DNA of 64,000 bases from Tatumella ptyseos ATCC 33301 (GCF_000735525.1 NZ_JMPR01000043.1:17680-81679); one strand, 5' to 3'; counted from the first letter of the stretch, positions 27,875-37,840 are shown. The notes: generated by a model not told the origin, from the letters alone. A program made the numbers and translations.

Positions 27875-29539
27875 ATGTGTTCGATTTTTGGTGTTCTGGA
27901 TCTGAAAACAGATCCCGTTGAATTGCGTAAGAAAGCGCTGGAATTATCCCGTCTGATGCGTCACCGCGGCCCGGACTGGTCCGGAATTTATGCCGATGAC
28001 CAGGCGATTCTGGCACACGAGCGCTTATCAATTGTCGATGTCAATAACGGAGCACAGCCGCTGTACAACGCCGACAAAACTCACGTCCTGGCGGTCAACG
28101 GTGAAATCTACAACCACCAGGAACTGCGTGAAAAATTAAGCGATCGCTACGCGTTCCAGACCGGTTCTGACTGTGAAGTCATTCTTGCTCTTTATCAGGA
28201 AAAAGGCGTGGATTTCCTGGATGACCTGCAGGGAATGTTTGCGTTTATTCTGTATGATAAAGAGAAGAACAGCTGGCTGATTGGCCGTGACCATATCGGG
28301 ATTATTCCTTTATATATCGGTTATGATGAACACGGTAACCTGTTTGCCGCCTCAGAAATGAAAGCTCTGGTTCCTGTCTGCCGTACCATTAGCGAATTCC
28401 CGCCGGGCAGCTATATGTCCAGCGTCGACGGTGAAATCCGTCAGTATTACCAGCGCGACTGGATGGAATATGACAACGTTGCCGCTAACGTGACTGATGC
28501 AGCCGCTCTGAAAGATGCGCTGGAAGAATCCGTGAAAAGCCACCTGATGTCAGATGTCCCTTACGGGGTTCTGCTCTCCGGCGGTCTGGATTCCTCAATT
28601 ATCTCGGCAATCACTAAACGTTTTGCTGCAAAACGTATTGAAGATAAAGATAAAAGTGATGCCTGGTGGCCACAGCTGCACTCCTTTGCGGTCGGTCTGA
28701 AAGGTGCGCCGGATCTGAAAGCTGCAAAAGAAGTGGCTGACTCCCTCGGAACCGTGCACCACGAAATTAACTTTACGGTTCAGGAAGGTCTGGATGCTAT
28801 CCGTGATGTGATTTATCACATCGAGACGTATGATGTCACCACTATCCGTGCTTCGACCCCGATGTACCTGATGTCCCGTAAAATTAAAGCGATGGGCATT
28901 AAAATGGTGCTGTCAGGCGAAGGTGCTGACGAAGTCTTTGGCGGATACCTGTACTTCCATAAAGCGCCGAACGCTAAAGAATTCCATGAAGAAAACGTGC
29001 GTAAGCTGGCTGCACTGCATATGTATGACTGTGCCAGGGCCAACAAAGCCATGTCAGCCTGGGGGGTGGAAGCTCGCGTACCTTTCCTGGATAAAAAATT
29101 CCTGGATGTGGCGATGCGTATTAACCCGGAAGATAAAATGTGTGGCAGCAACGGTAAAATGGAAAAACATATCCTGCGTGAATGTTTCTCCTCTTACCTG
29201 CCTCACAGCGTCGCATGGCGCCAGAAAGAACAATTCTCTGACGGTGTCGGGTACAGCTGGATCGATAGCCTGAAAGAAGTGGCCGCGGCTCAGGTGACCG
29301 ATCAGCAACTGGAAATGGCTCACTTCCGTTTCCCGCACAATACGCCGACGTCAAAAGAAGCGTATCTGTACCGTGAAATCTTTGAAGAATTGTTCCCGGT
29401 ACCGACCGCAGCAGAATGCGTACCCGGTGGCCCGTCCGTTGCCTGTTCTTCAGCAAAAGCCATTGAATGGGACGAAGCGTTCAAAAGTATGGATGATCCA
29501 TCAGGCCGTGCCGTAGGCGTCCATCAGTCTGCTTATTAA
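27875..29539 (+). CDS. asnB: Asparagine synthetase B, glutamine-hydrolysing
   Basis: A 554-residue cytoplasmic enzyme that makes asparagine from aspartate, ATP and glutamine. The N-terminal Ntn glutaminase domain starts MCSIFGVLD with Cys2 (after Met removal) as nucleophile, then RHRGPDWSG, NGEIYNHQ. The C-terminal synthetase domain has the PP-loop LLSGGLDSSI (about 230-239) and LSGEGADEVFGGYLYF. Length equals that of E. coli AsnB. AGGAG lies 7 nt before the ATG. In E. coli this gene is NagC-linked by location; here too it follows the nag operon. It has its own terminator. Confidence 0.98.
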   Translation: MCSIFGVLDLKTDPVELRKKALELSRLMRHRGPDWSGIYADDQAILAHERLSIVDVNNGAQPLYNADKTHVLAVNGEIYNHQELREKLSDRYAFQTGSDCEVILALYQEKGVDFLDDLQGMFAFILYDKEKNSWLIGRDHIGIIPLYIGYDEHGNLFAASEMKALVPVCRTISEFPPGSYMSSVDGEIRQYYQRDWMEYDNVAANVTDAAALKDALEESVKSHLMSDVPYGVLLSGGLDSSIISAITKRFAAKRIEDKDKSDAWWPQLHSFAVGLKGAPDLKAAKEVADSLGTVHHEINFTVQEGLDAIRDVIYHIETYDVTTIRASTPMYLMSRKIKAMGIKMVLSGEGADEVFGGYLYFHKAPNAKEFHEENVRKLAALHMYDCARANKAMSAWGVEARVPFLDKKFLDVAMRINPEDKMCGSNGKMEKHILRECFSSYLPHSVAWRQKEQFSDGVGYSWIDSLKEVAAAQVTDQQLEMAHFRFPHNTPTSKEAYLYREIFEELFPVPTAAECVPGGPSVACSSAKAIEWDEAFKSMDDPSGRAVGVHQSAY

Positions 29540-29560
29540 GCCGTCAGCTATCCCTCTGAA

Positions 29561-29588
29561 AAAGACCGTTGATTAACGGTCTTTTTTT
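29561..29588 (+). terminator. Terminator of asnB
   Basis: A perfect 10-bp stem, AAAGACCGTT (29561-29570) with AACGGTCTTT (29575-29584), loop GATT, followed by T residues. Confidence 0.92.
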
Positions 29589-29794
29589 TCGTGTGTGTTT
29601 TTTGCACCGTGCAGCTCTGTCTGCCGCCCTTTGACTGACTGCAACGTGTTGAATCATTGTGACGTTCCGACCTGTACGGCTGCGGGGCGGGACCTGATTG
29701 CATAAAGCGGCATCACAAAGCGAACAACAATTAATCATTATGGTTATTCACCAGACAAACGGCCCTTTTTCGGCAAAAAACGTCAAAAAATTTG

Positions 29795-29823
29795 TTGACG
29801 ATCAGGGGCCAACTCCGCATAAT
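29795..29823 (+). promoter_or_regulatory. Promoter of the tRNA operon
   Basis: TTGACG (29795-29800), 17 nt, CATAAT (29818-29823), followed by a G/C-rich discriminator (GCGCCCCGC). This is typical of a growth-rate and stringently controlled stable-RNA promoter. It lies 40 nt before the first tRNA. Confidence 0.85.
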
Positions 29824-29863
29824 GCGCCCCGCAACGCCGTTGAAGGTAACGCGAAAAAAACAT

Positions 29864-29940
29864 GGCTACGTAGCTCAGTTGGTTAGAGCACATCACTCAT
29901 AATGATGGGGTCACAGGTTCGAATCCCGTCGTAGCCACCA
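29864..29940 (+). tRNA. metT: tRNA-Met(CAU), elongator
   Basis: 77 nt with encoded CCA, acceptor GGCTACG/CGTAGCC, anticodon CAT at 29898-29900. The first acceptor pair is G-C, so it is elongator, not initiator. It matches E. coli metT/metU. Confidence 0.97.
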
Positions 29941-29946
29941 TGTTTT

Positions 29947-30031
29947 GCGGGAGTGGCGAAATTGGTAGACGCACCAGATTTAGGTTCTGGCGCCGCAAGG
30001 TGTGCGAGTTCAAGTCTCGCCTCCCGCACCA
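29947..30031 (+). tRNA. leuW: tRNA-Leu(UAG)
   Basis: 85 nt, class II tRNA with a long variable arm, encoded CCA, anticodon TAG at 29981-29983. Acceptor GCGGGAG/CTCCCGC. It begins 7 nt after tRNA-Met, as leuW in E. coli. Confidence 0.97.
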
Positions 30032-30059
30032 TTTCACGTTATCTTTTAAGGTAAGCAAC

Positions 30060-30134
30060 TGGGATATCGCCAAGCGGTAAGGCACCGGTTTTTGATACCG
30101 GCATTCCCTGGTTCGAATCCAGGTATCCCAGCCA
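30060..30134 (+). tRNA. glnU: tRNA-Gln(UUG), first copy
   Basis: 75 nt with encoded CCA, acceptor TGGGATA/TATCCCA, anticodon TTG at 30092-30094. Identical to the next tRNA-Gln. Confidence 0.97.
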
Positions 30135-30156
30135 ATTTCAGTGTGCTCCCCGGAGA

Positions 30157-30231
30157 TGGGATATCGCCAAGCGGTAAGGCACCGGTTTTTGATACCGGCA
30201 TTCCCTGGTTCGAATCCAGGTATCCCAGCCA
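30157..30231 (+). tRNA. glnW: tRNA-Gln(UUG), second copy
   Basis: 75 nt, sequence identical to the copy at 30060-30134, 22 nt downstream of it. Tandem duplication as in E. coli glnU-glnW. Confidence 0.97.
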
Positions 30232-30249
30232 CATTGAAAGCAGTAGTCA

Positions 30250-30326
30250 GGCTACGTAGCTCAGTTGGTTAGAGCACATCACTCATAATGATGGGGTCAC
30301 AGGTTCGAATCCCGTCGTAGCCACCA
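30250..30326 (+). tRNA. metU: tRNA-Met(CAU), elongator, second copy
   Basis: 77 nt, sequence identical to the copy at 29864-29940. Confidence 0.97.
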
Positions 30327-30333
30327 AACAAAT

Positions 30334-30408
30334 TGGGGTGTCGCCAAGCGGTAAGGCACTGGTTTCTGATACCAGCATTCCGGGGTTCGAATCCCTGCAC
30401 CCCAGCCA
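30334..30408 (+). tRNA. glnV: tRNA-Gln(CUG)
   Basis: 75 nt with encoded CCA, acceptor TGGGGTG/CACCCCA, anticodon CTG at 30366-30368. E. coli has two such genes here (glnV, glnX); only one is present in this cluster. Confidence 0.97.
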
Positions 30409-30414
30409 ATTTTG

Positions 30415-30439
30415 AAAGCCCACCTCGGTGGGCTTTTTT
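30415..30439 (+). terminator. Terminator of the tRNA operon
   Basis: Stem AAAGCCCACC (30415-30424) with GGTGGGCTTT (30427-30436), 2-nt loop (effectively 4 nt if the last pair opens), T6 tract. It lies 6 nt after the last tRNA. Confidence 0.92.
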
Positions 30440-30472
30440 CTTTTCTGTGACCCGTCCTGATAAATATCCCAT

Positions 30473-30496
30473 AAAAAAACGACCCGCAGGCCGTTT
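30473..30496 (-). terminator. Terminator of ubiF
   Basis: On the minus strand, AACGGCC, loop TGCG, GGTCGTT with one G-T pair, then a T7 tract. Located about 25 nt after the ubiF stop, convergent with the tRNA terminator. Confidence 0.8.
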
Positions 30497-30518
30497 CCGT
30501 TCTTGCCGGCTGAGCTTC

Positions 30519-31691
30519 TTACAACCCCAGCGCGTAACTCAGTGCTTTTTTCTTTAGCCAGCCACCCCGTTGTGCTGCCATGAGTCCCAGGTTACGAATA
30601 ACGGTCAGCGGAGCATTCCGGTTGCTGAAGGCCAGATAAAACAGATCCATACCGTTCTGCATCAGCAAATTATCCCGGTACCGTTTATGCTGATATTTAT
30701 TCAGCGTGGCGAGCTGCCACCAGTCGTGCCCTTCACGACGGGCTTCCGCCAGGACATCGATCAGCACATCCACATCACGATAACCCAGGTTTACGCCCTG
30801 CCCTGCCAGCGGATTAATCGTATGAGCCGCATCCCCGACCAGTGCCAGTCCCGGACGGACATAACGGCTGGCGTGACGCCGGATCAACGGGAATGAACCA
30901 GCAGTCAGCGCACGCACCTTACCGCATCTGGCAGGGAAATGAGCCGCAATTTCCTGCTCCAGTTGCGCCATAGACAGTTTAGAGAGCTGACGAATACGGG
31001 CTGCGCTGTCATACCAGACCAGAGAAGCATAGTTGCCAAACAGGGGCAGAAAGGCGCGCGGGCCTTGTGGCGTAAATTGCTGCCAGGTGCTGTCTCCGGG
31101 AGACTGCTCACACTCAACTGAAATCAGCATACAGGACTGTGCATATTCCCAGCCGCTGACACCGATACCCGCCAGCCGGCGTACCTGCGAATTCGCACCA
31201 TCAGCGCCGGTCAGCAGCCGGGTATGAATTTTCCGGCCATCATCCAGGGTCAGAGACCAGCCGTCCGGCTGAGACTCTGCTACCGCTAAGGTGGCAGGAC
31301 AGAGTAGTGTCACGCCCTGCGCCTGCATCTGCTCCCACAGCGCACGCTGCAGGACGCTGTTCTCCACCATATAGCCCAGTTCCGGTAATCCCAGAGAGGC
31401 GGCATCAAAAACGGCATGCGCATTTTCCCATTCCCAGGTTTCCAGCTGACGATAAGGCGCACAACGCATCGCCTGCACCCGCTCCCATACCGCTAATTCT
31501 TTCAGTAATGCCACTGACGATGCACCGATCGCTGAGATCCGGACATCGGGCTGACTTTGCGGGGTAAATTCAGGGGCAGCCTGATGCTCAATCACGGCCA
31601 CCCTGAAATGATGCCGGGCAAGGCCGCAAGCCAATGCCGCACCGACCATACCCCCGCCGGTAATCACCACATCAAATTGATCTTCCTGCAT
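30519..31691 (-). CDS. ubiF: 3-demethoxyubiquinol 3-hydroxylase (UbiF)
   Basis: A 390-residue FAD monooxygenase that hydroxylates 2-octaprenyl-3-methyl-6-methoxy-1,4-benzoquinol, a late aerobic step of ubiquinone synthesis, associated with the Ubi complex. The Rossmann motif is DVVITGGGMVGAALACGLA near the N-terminus. The second FAD motif DG in TGADGANSQVRRLAG and the third, PGLALVGDAAHTINPLAGQGVNLG, are intact. MQEDQFDVV at 31691 is the chosen start, with AAGGATG upstream; the longer open frame upstream is non-family. Divergent from miaB as in E. coli. Confidence 0.96.
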   Translation of the reverse strand: MQEDQFDVVITGGGMVGAALACGLARHHFRVAVIEHQAAPEFTPQSQPDVRISAIGASSVALLKELAVWERVQAMRCAPYRQLETWEWENAHAVFDAASLGLPELGYMVENSVLQRALWEQMQAQGVTLLCPATLAVAESQPDGWSLTLDDGRKIHTRLLTGADGANSQVRRLAGIGVSGWEYAQSCMLISVECEQSPGDSTWQQFTPQGPRAFLPLFGNYASLVWYDSAARIRQLSKLSMAQLEQEIAAHFPARCGKVRALTAGSFPLIRRHASRYVRPGLALVGDAAHTINPLAGQGVNLGYRDVDVLIDVLAEARREGHDWWQLATLNKYQHKRYRDNLLMQNGMDLFYLAFSNRNAPLTVIRNLGLMAAQRGGWLKKKALSYALGL

Positions 31692-31866
31692 GCTATCATC
31701 CTTACCAACACTCAACTGCCCGTAAGTTTTCGGGTTAATGTTAACTTGCAACAGTGTACCGGAAAATCCCGTCACAATCAGGAAAGCCGCTACACTGGTC
31801 ACAACAGCAGCAAAGCATTACAATATGCCGCCTGCACATCCTTGCACTGAATCAATGGCCAGTTCG

Positions 31867-33291
31867 ATGACGAAAAAATTACATATTAAAACCTGGGGCT
31901 GTCAGATGAACGAATATGATTCATCTAAAATGTCAGACCTGCTAAACAGTACTCACGGCTATACGCTGACCGAAAATGCCGAAGAGGCAGACGTACTGTT
32001 ACTGAATACCTGTTCTATCCGGGAAAAAGCTCAGGAGAAGGTGTTTCACCAACTGGGGCGCTGGAAAAATCTTAAAGATAAGAATCCGGAACTGATTATC
32101 GGTGTCGGCGGATGCGTCGCCTCCCAGGAAGGTGACCATATCCGCCAGAGGGCGCACTATGTGGATATCGTCTTCGGACCCCAGACCCTGCATCGCCTGC
32201 CGGAGATGATCAACAGCGTCCGTGGTAATAAAAGCCCGGTCGTGGACATCAGCTTCCCGGAAATCGAAAAATTCGACCGCCTGCCGGAACCCCGCGCAGA
32301 AGGCCCGACCGCATTCGTTTCTATCATGGAAGGCTGTAACAAGTACTGTACCTTCTGCGTTGTGCCCTACACCCGTGGTGAAGAAGTCAGCCGTCCGAGC
32401 GATGATATTCTGTTTGAAATCGCACAGCTGGCAGCCCAGGGCGTCCGTGAAGTTAACCTGCTGGGTCAGAACGTTAACGCCTATCGTGGTGAGAACTTTG
32501 ACGGCTCAGTCTGTACCTTTGCTGATTTGCTGCGCCTGGTGGCCGCCATCGACGGTATTGACCGTATCCGTTTCACCACCAGCCATCCGATTGAATTTAC
32601 CGATGACATTATCGATGTCTACCGTGATACTCCGGAGCTGGTGAGCTTCCTGCACTTACCGGTGCAAAGTGGTGCCGACCGTATTCTGACACTGATGAAG
32701 CGTGCGCACACTGCCCTGGAGTTCAAAGCCATCATCCGCAAATTGCTTGAAGCGCGTCCTGACATTCAGATAAGCTCTGACTTTATCATTGGCTTCCCGG
32801 GAGAAACCCAGGAAGATTTTGAAAAGACCATGAAACTGATCGCTGACGTTAACTTTGATATGAGCTTCAGCTTTATCTATTCAGCACGCCCCGGGACGCC
32901 TGCGGCAGACTTACCGGATGATGTGAGTGAAGCCGAGAAGAAACAGCGTCTTTACATCCTGCAGGAGCGTATCAGCCAGCAGGCGATGGCCTGGAGCCGC
33001 CGGATGCAGGGCACCGTTCAGCGTGTGCTGGTAGAAGGAACTTCACGTAAAAACATTATGGAACTCTCCGGCCGTACCGAGAACAACCGTGTAGTGAACT
33101 TCGAAGGTCACCCGGAGATGATCGGTAAATTCGTTGATGTTGAAATCGTTGATGTTTATCCGAACTCACTGCGTGGTCGCGTCGTCCGTACCGAGAAAGA
33201 CATGGGCCTGCGCGTGACAGAATCCCCCGCCTCCGTTATTGCCCGTACCCGGAAAGAAAATGAGTCCGGTGTCGGCATCTGGCAGCCCTGA
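31867..33291 (+). CDS. miaB: tRNA-2-methylthio-N6-dimethylallyladenosine synthase MiaB
   Basis: A 474-residue radical-SAM methylthiotransferase that converts i6A37 to ms2i6A37 in tRNAs reading UNN codons. The N-terminal MTTase domain has three auxiliary-cluster cysteines ([32 protein letters not shown]). The radical-SAM motif is [10 protein letters not shown]. The C-terminal TRAM domain covers about 375-445. The start [12 protein letters not shown] at 31867 gives the exact E. coli length; upstream in-frame ATGs at 31855 and beyond lack family support. Divergent from ubiF. A hairpin follows the stop. Confidence 0.97.
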   Translation: MTKKLHIKTWGCQMNEYDSSKMSDLLNSTHGYTLTENAEEADVLLLNTCSIREKAQEKVFHQLGRWKNLKDKNPELIIGVGGCVASQEGDHIRQRAHYVDIVFGPQTLHRLPEMINSVRGNKSPVVDISFPEIEKFDRLPEPRAEGPTAFVSIMEGCNKYCTFCVVPYTRGEEVSRPSDDILFEIAQLAAQGVREVNLLGQNVNAYRGENFDGSVCTFADLLRLVAAIDGIDRIRFTTSHPIEFTDDIIDVYRDTPELVSFLHLPVQSGADRILTLMKRAHTALEFKAIIRKLLEARPDIQISSDFIIGFPGETQEDFEKTMKLIADVNFDMSFSFIYSARPGTPAADLPDDVSEAEKKQRLYILQERISQQAMAWSRRMQGTVQRVLVEGTSRKNIMELSGRTENNRVVNFEGHPEMIGKFVDVEIVDVYPNSLRGRVVRTEKDMGLRVTESPASVIARTRKENESGVGIWQP

Positions 33292-33303
33292 TAGCGCTTA
33301 ATG

Positions 33304-33333
33304 GCTGTGACAGACACTGACTGTCACAGCTTT
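33304..33333 (+). terminator. Hairpin after miaB
   Basis: A perfect 10-bp stem, GCTGTGACAG (33304-33313) with CTGTCACAGC (33321-33330), 7-nt loop, followed by TTTGCT. The T-tract is short, so termination may be partial. Confidence 0.65.
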
Positions 33334-33344
33334 GCTAAGCTAAA

Positions 33345-33370
33345 GGGGTGGAATTTACGAATTCCGCCCC
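33345..33370. repeat. Second hairpin between miaB and ybeZ
   Basis: GGGGTGGAATT (33345-33355) pairs with AATTCCGCCCC (33360-33370) around TACG, with one T-G position. It directly follows the miaB hairpin and is not followed by T residues. Confidence 0.75.
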
Positions 33371-33475
33371 GATATCCCTACAGATAACCCCGTTCTGTGA
33401 CGACAATCCCTGCGATTGTCAGCGCCAGAATGATCTCTGCTGTACAACCGGCCCTTAGCGACCTGGAGGATGAGT

Positions 33476-34528
33476 TTGAATATCGAAACCCGTGAAATTG
33501 CACTGGAACCTGCAGATAACCAACGTTTGCTGAGTCTGACCGGCCCGTTTGACGATAATCTGAAGCACCTTGAGCGCCGGCTTGGCATTGAAATCAACCG
33601 GATAGATAACCGCTTCACCCTGACGGGGAAGGCGTTATGCGTAGACGCGGCCGAAAAGATCCTGAAAGATCTTTATGTGGATACCGCCCCGCTGCGCGGA
33701 CAGAGTAAAGATATCGACCCTGAGGATATTCATCTGGCCATTAAAGAGAGCCGGGTGCTGGAACAAACGGCGGAGAGTGTCCCTGATTATGGTAAAGCGG
33801 TGAATATCCAGACCCGCCGGGGCGTCATCAAACCCCGAACTCCGAATCAGGCCAGCTATATCGCCCATATTCTTGACCATGATATTACCTTCGGTATCGG
33901 CCCGGCCGGGACCGGGAAAACCTATCTGGCCGTGGCCGCAGCCGTTGATGCGCTGGAGCGTCAGGAAGTCCGCCGTATTCTGCTGACCCGTCCGGCGGTA
34001 GAAGCCGGTGAGAAACTGGGGTTTCTGCCGGGTGACCTGAGCCAGAAAGTCGACCCGTATCTGCGTCCGTTGTATGACGCTCTGTTTGAAATGCTTGGCT
34101 TTGAACGGGTCGAAAAACTGATTGAACGGAACGTGATTGAAGTTGCCCCGCTGGCTTATATGCGCGGACGTACGCTGAACGATGCGTTTATCATCCTGGA
34201 TGAAAGTCAGAACACCACCATCGAGCAGATGAAAATGTTCCTGACCCGTATCGGCTTTAACTCTAAGGCCGTAATTACCGGGGATATCACGCAGATAGAC
34301 TTACCGCGGAATGCACGCTCAGGCCTGAAACATGCCATTGAAGTTCTTTCTGATGTCAGTGAACTGAGTTTTAACTTCTTCCATAGCGAAGATGTGGTGC
34401 GCCATCCGGTGGTGGCACGGATTGTCATTGCCTATGAAGCCTGGGAAGAAGCCGATCAAAAACGCCGGGCAGAAGTCGCGGAAGAGCGTAAACGCGCCGC
34501 CCTCGCTGCCGGCCAGGAGAATGTATGA
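33476..34528 (+). CDS. ybeZ: PhoH-like ATPase YbeZ
   Basis: A 350-residue PhoH-family P-loop protein that works with the endonuclease YbeY in ribosomal RNA handling; its exact activity (ATPase, probable RNA helicase) is not settled. Walker A is [14 protein letters not shown], Walker [23 protein letters not shown] and [19 protein letters not shown] are family blocks. GGAGG abuts an ATG at 33470 but lies 6 nt before TTG at 33476. The TTG gives [12 protein letters not shown], aligned with the E. coli start MNIDTREI, so TTG is chosen. It overlaps ybeY by 4 bp (ATGA). Confidence 0.94.
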   Translation: MNIETREIALEPADNQRLLSLTGPFDDNLKHLERRLGIEINRIDNRFTLTGKALCVDAAEKILKDLYVDTAPLRGQSKDIDPEDIHLAIKESRVLEQTAESVPDYGKAVNIQTRRGVIKPRTPNQASYIAHILDHDITFGIGPAGTGKTYLAVAAAVDALERQEVRRILLTRPAVEAGEKLGFLPGDLSQKVDPYLRPLYDALFEMLGFERVEKLIERNVIEVAPLAYMRGRTLNDAFIILDESQNTTIEQMKMFLTRIGFNSKAVITGDITQIDLPRNARSGLKHAIEVLSDVSELSFNFFHSEDVVRHPVVARIVIAYEAWEEADQKRRAEVAEERKRAALAAGQENV

Positions 34529-35007
34529 GCAGTACCGTAATTCTGGACTTACAGAATGCCTGTGAAAATCCGCAAGGGCTTCCGGACGAAGCTCAGTTTC
34601 TGCGCTGGTTAAGTGCCGCCGTCGAACCTTTTCAGCCGGAAAGTGAAGTCACTGTCCGTCTGGTGGACGAAGCCGAAAGCCACGAGCTGAATCTGGCTTA
34701 TCGCGGAAAAGACAAACCGACCAACGTTCTGTCTTTCCCGTTTGAGGCCCCTCCCGGTATTGAGGACTTACCGCTGCTCGGTGACCTGATCATCTGTCGT
34801 CAGGTGGTTGAGCAGGAAGCCGCCGAACAGGGTAAACCGGTCGAAGCCCACTGGGCACATATGGTGGTACACGGCACCCTCCATTTGTTAGGCTATGATC
34901 ATATTCAGGATGACGAAGCCGAAGAGATGGAAGGCATCGAAACTGAGATAATGCTTGCTATGGGTTATGCTGACCCGTACATTTCAGAGAAAGATGCCGC
35001 CGGATAA
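34525..35007 (+). CDS. ybeY: rRNA maturation endoribonuclease YbeY
   Basis: A 160-residue metal-dependent RNase needed for 16S rRNA 3'-end maturation and ribosome quality control. The zinc-binding motif [11 protein letters not shown] is intact (three His, at about 114-124). [16 protein letters not shown] and [15 protein letters not shown] are conserved. Its ATG overlaps the ybeZ stop (ATGA), so the two are translationally coupled. 83 nt and a hairpin separate it from ybeX. Confidence 0.97.
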   Translation: MSSTVILDLQNACENPQGLPDEAQFLRWLSAAVEPFQPESEVTVRLVDEAESHELNLAYRGKDKPTNVLSFPFEAPPGIEDLPLLGDLIICRQVVEQEAAEQGKPVEAHWAHMVVHGTLHLLGYDHIQDDEAEEMEGIETEIMLAMGYADPYISEKDAAG

Positions 35008-35029
35008 CCGGCGCCTGTTATTTATTACG

Positions 35030-35060
35030 CTGCCAGTGACCTGACCTGGCAGTTTTATTT
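35030..35060 (+). terminator. Terminator-like hairpin inside the ybeZYX-lnt cluster
   Basis: Stem CTGCCAG (35030-35036) with CTGGCAG (35046-35052), 9-nt loop, then TTTTATTT. It may reduce expression of ybeX-lnt relative to ybeZY. Confidence 0.65.
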
Positions 35061-35090
35061 CCCTGCAAGAGAGAACAAAAAAAAAACGCC

Positions 35091-35972
35091 ATGAGCGATG
35101 ACCATTCACAAAACAGCGACAACCCCGGCAGTAAAAAGGGATTTTTTTCCTTACTGATCAACCAGCTTTTCCACGGTGAACCTCAGAACCGGGATGAATT
35201 ACTGGAACTTATCCGTGATTCAGAACAAAAAGAACTGATTGATCAGGACACCCGCGACATGATGGAAGGCGTGATGGAAATCGCCGAACAGCGGGTCCGG
35301 GATATTATGATCCCGCGTTCTCAAATGATCACCCTGAAACAAGACCAGAACCTCGAAGAGTGTCTCGATGTTATTATCGAATCGGCCCACTCCCGTTTTC
35401 CGGTGATCAGCGAAGACAAAGATCATGTGGAAGGTATTCTGATGGCGAAAGACTTGCTGCCCTTTATGCGCAGTGATTCAGCCCCTTTCAGCATTGCTGA
35501 TGTGCTCCGCCCGGTCGTCGTGGTTCCTGAAAGTAAACGTGTCGACCGCATGCTGAAAGAATTCCGCTCTCAACGTTACCATATGGCGATTGTCATTGAT
35601 GAGTTCGGCGGTGTTTCCGGGCTGGTCACCATTGAAGATATTCTTGAGCTTATCGTCGGAGAAATCGAAGACGAGTATGACGAAGAAGACAGTAGCGATA
35701 TCCGCCAGCTCAGCCGTCATTCCTACTCGTTACGCGCGCTGACGCCGATTGAAGATTTCAACGAAATGTTCGGCACCCGTTTCAGCGATGAAGAAGTCGA
35801 TACTATCGGGGGTCTGGTGATGCAAAGTTTCGGGCATTTACCTGCCAGAGGTGAAAGCATCACCATTGACAACTATCTGTTTAAAGTCGCGATGGCCGAC
35901 AGACGTCGTATTCTGCAGGTACATGTAAAAATACCGGATGATGCGGTTGCTCCTCAACTTGAAGACGAATAA
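35091..35972 (+). CDS. ybeX: CBS-pair/CorC-HlyC domain protein YbeX
   Basis: A 293-residue cytosolic protein (also called CorC). An N-terminal acidic/polar region (1-60) precedes two CBS domains: about 70-130 with [13 protein letters not shown], and 135-195 with [29 protein letters not shown]. The CorC_HlyC transporter-associated domain follows (about 210-285) with [19 protein letters not shown]. Older work ties it to magnesium/cobalt efflux, newer work to ribosome metabolism with YbeY/YbeZ. No membrane segment is present. 7 nt separate it from lnt. Confidence 0.95.
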   Translation: MSDDHSQNSDNPGSKKGFFSLLINQLFHGEPQNRDELLELIRDSEQKELIDQDTRDMMEGVMEIAEQRVRDIMIPRSQMITLKQDQNLEECLDVIIESAHSRFPVISEDKDHVEGILMAKDLLPFMRSDSAPFSIADVLRPVVVVPESKRVDRMLKEFRSQRYHMAIVIDEFGGVSGLVTIEDILELIVGEIEDEYDEEDSSDIRQLSRHSYSLRALTPIEDFNEMFGTRFSDEEVDTIGGLVMQSFGHLPARGESITIDNYLFKVAMADRRRILQVHVKIPDDAVAPQLEDE

Positions 35973-35979
35973 TGAGCCT

Positions 35980-37515
35980 ATGACGGCACTTAACACGTTA
36001 TTCCGGCAGCAGAAAGTGCGTCTGCTGCTGGCGCTGCTGACGGGTGCCGCTGGCACCCTCGCTTTCTCCCCTTTCGATTTCTGGCCCGCCGCCCTTATCT
36101 CTCTGACCGGCTTACAGGCGCTGACCCTGAACCGTACCACCCGTCAGGCAACTGCTATCGGTTTTGTCTGGGGGATGGGACTGTTCGGTTCGGGCGTTAA
36201 CTGGGTCTATGTCAGCATCGCTACCTTCGGTGGGATGCCAGGCCCGGTCAACGTCATGCTGGTTGTGCTGCTCGCCGCCTGGCTGTCACTGTTCCCGATG
36301 CTGTTTTCCGGGTTACTGAACCGGTTCTGGCCCCGGGCGACGCTGCCGCGCCTGCTACTGGCCGCCCCGGCACTTTGGCAGTTTACCGAGTTTCTGCGCG
36401 GCTGGATCCTGACCGGATTCCCGTGGCTACAGTTTGGCTATAGCCAGATTAATGGCCCGCTGAAAGGTATAGCTCCGGTGGCCGGAGTAGAAACCATCAC
36501 CTTTGTCCTGATGATACTCTCCGGGCTGATAAGCTATGCCCTGATACAGCGGAACATCCGCCCGGTTTTGATTGCCCTGGTGGTGATGGTTATCGCCTGG
36601 CCATTACGCTACGTACACTGGTACCGCACCGAGTCCGGTCGCAGTGTTTCTGTCGCGCTGGTGCAGGGAAATATCGCTCAGTCGATGAAGTGGGACCCTC
36701 AGCAATTACAAAATACCTTAAATACCTACCTGCGGCTGACCCGCCCGGTGTTAGGTAAGGCCGGGATCATTATCTGGCCGGAGTCGGCAATCACGGACCT
36801 GGAAAGTAATGAACAGCCCTTCCTGACCGAACTGGATCACATACTGCGTGAGCATGGCAGCACACTGGCGACCGGCATTGTCGATTCCCGACTGGAAGAG
36901 GATAACCATTATCATGACTACAACACGGTTGTGGTACTGGGTGGCCGGGAGCCTTACAGCTATCTGAGCCGAAACCGTTATCAGAAAAACCATCTGGTTC
37001 CTTTCGGGGAATTTGTCCCGATGGCAGATCTGTTGCGCCCGCTGGCTCCGTTCTTCGATTTACCGATGTCGGCATTCAGCCGGGGTAAATATATTCAGCC
37101 ACCACTGCAGCTCGATGGCTATCGTCTGACGACGGCCATCTGTTATGAAATTGTGCTGGGTGAACATGTGCGGGATAACTTCCGGCCGGATACTGATTTC
37201 CTGCTGACGGTATCTAATGATGCCTGGTTTGGTCACTCTATCGGCCCCTGGCAGCACCTGCAGATGGCCAGGATGCGCGCACTGGAACTGGGCAGGCCGC
37301 TATTACGCGACACCAATAACGGGGTCACTGCCGTGGTGAATGCCAACGGCGATATCGAACAACAGCTTCCGCAGTTCCGTGAAGGCGTTCTCAACGCAAC
37401 ACTGAGTCCGACCCGGGGGATAACGCCTTATGCCCATACGGGGAATCTGACGGTGTGGATCCTTTCTGCATTGACGGCTGTCGCATCGGTCATCCGGCGT
37501 CGTCGCCATCAGTAA
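35980..37515 (+). CDS. lnt: Apolipoprotein N-acyltransferase
   Basis: A 511-residue inner-membrane enzyme that adds the third acyl chain to lipoproteins before Lol sorting. Several membrane helices (about 15-215) are followed by a periplasmic nitrilase domain with the catalytic triad Glu ([10 protein letters not shown]), Lys ([13 protein letters not shown]) and Cys ([11 protein letters not shown]). FGGMPGPVN and [13 protein letters not shown] are family blocks. The start at 35980 gives the family length; the upstream frame overlaps ybeX. LptE and RlpA in this window are lipoproteins that would be its substrates. Confidence 0.96.
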   Translation: MTALNTLFRQQKVRLLLALLTGAAGTLAFSPFDFWPAALISLTGLQALTLNRTTRQATAIGFVWGMGLFGSGVNWVYVSIATFGGMPGPVNVMLVVLLAAWLSLFPMLFSGLLNRFWPRATLPRLLLAAPALWQFTEFLRGWILTGFPWLQFGYSQINGPLKGIAPVAGVETITFVLMILSGLISYALIQRNIRPVLIALVVMVIAWPLRYVHWYRTESGRSVSVALVQGNIAQSMKWDPQQLQNTLNTYLRLTRPVLGKAGIIIWPESAITDLESNEQPFLTELDHILREHGSTLATGIVDSRLEEDNHYHDYNTVVVLGGREPYSYLSRNRYQKNHLVPFGEFVPMADLLRPLAPFFDLPMSAFSRGKYIQPPLQLDGYRLTTAICYEIVLGEHVRDNFRPDTDFLLTVSNDAWFGHSIGPWQHLQMARMRALELGRPLLRDTNNGVTAVVNANGDIEQQLPQFREGVLNATLSPTRGITPYAHTGNLTVWILSALTAVASVIRRRRHQ

Positions 37516-37520
37516 ACGGT

Positions 37521-37542
37521 ACCGGAGCCGAACGGCTCCGGT
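37521..37542 (+). terminator. Hairpin after lnt
   Basis: A perfect 10-bp stem, ACCGGAGCCG (37521-37530) with CGGCTCCGGT (37533-37542), starting 5 nt after the stop codon and followed by CTCTT, a poor T-tract. Confidence 0.65.
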
Positions 37543-37840
37543 CTCTTCCGCCCGCCAATCACGTTGCGCCGCCATAACGCCCCTGCCCTTTATCCTTTCC
37601 CTGACCGAAGTGACCTCAATAAAAAAATCCGTTCTCAGGGCACCTGACGAGTGACGACACCGGGCCTGGTCACGCCATCTGCCGTATGAGGCCACGGCCA
37701 CCAACGCAGCACCGCAGGGATCTATGGCGCTTTGCTCTCTGACTTGCTGTCCCGTCAATGCCTGTACGTTCCGTAATGTGAAAATTGAGACGCAGCGATG
37801 AAGTTTCCATCAGAAATCCGGTCCCGGGGTGTTGCGGGAG

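Larger units (their letters stand above)
29540..29863. other. asnB to tRNA cluster gap
   Basis: 324 nt holding the asnB terminator (29561-29588) and the tRNA operon promoter (29795-29823). Between 29590 and 29790 nothing further is recognised. Confidence 0.6.

Noticed and set aside
37303-37758. Minus-strand open frame over the end of lnt and its downstream gap
   Set aside because: A shadow of lnt codon use, with no family resemblance and no ribosome site.
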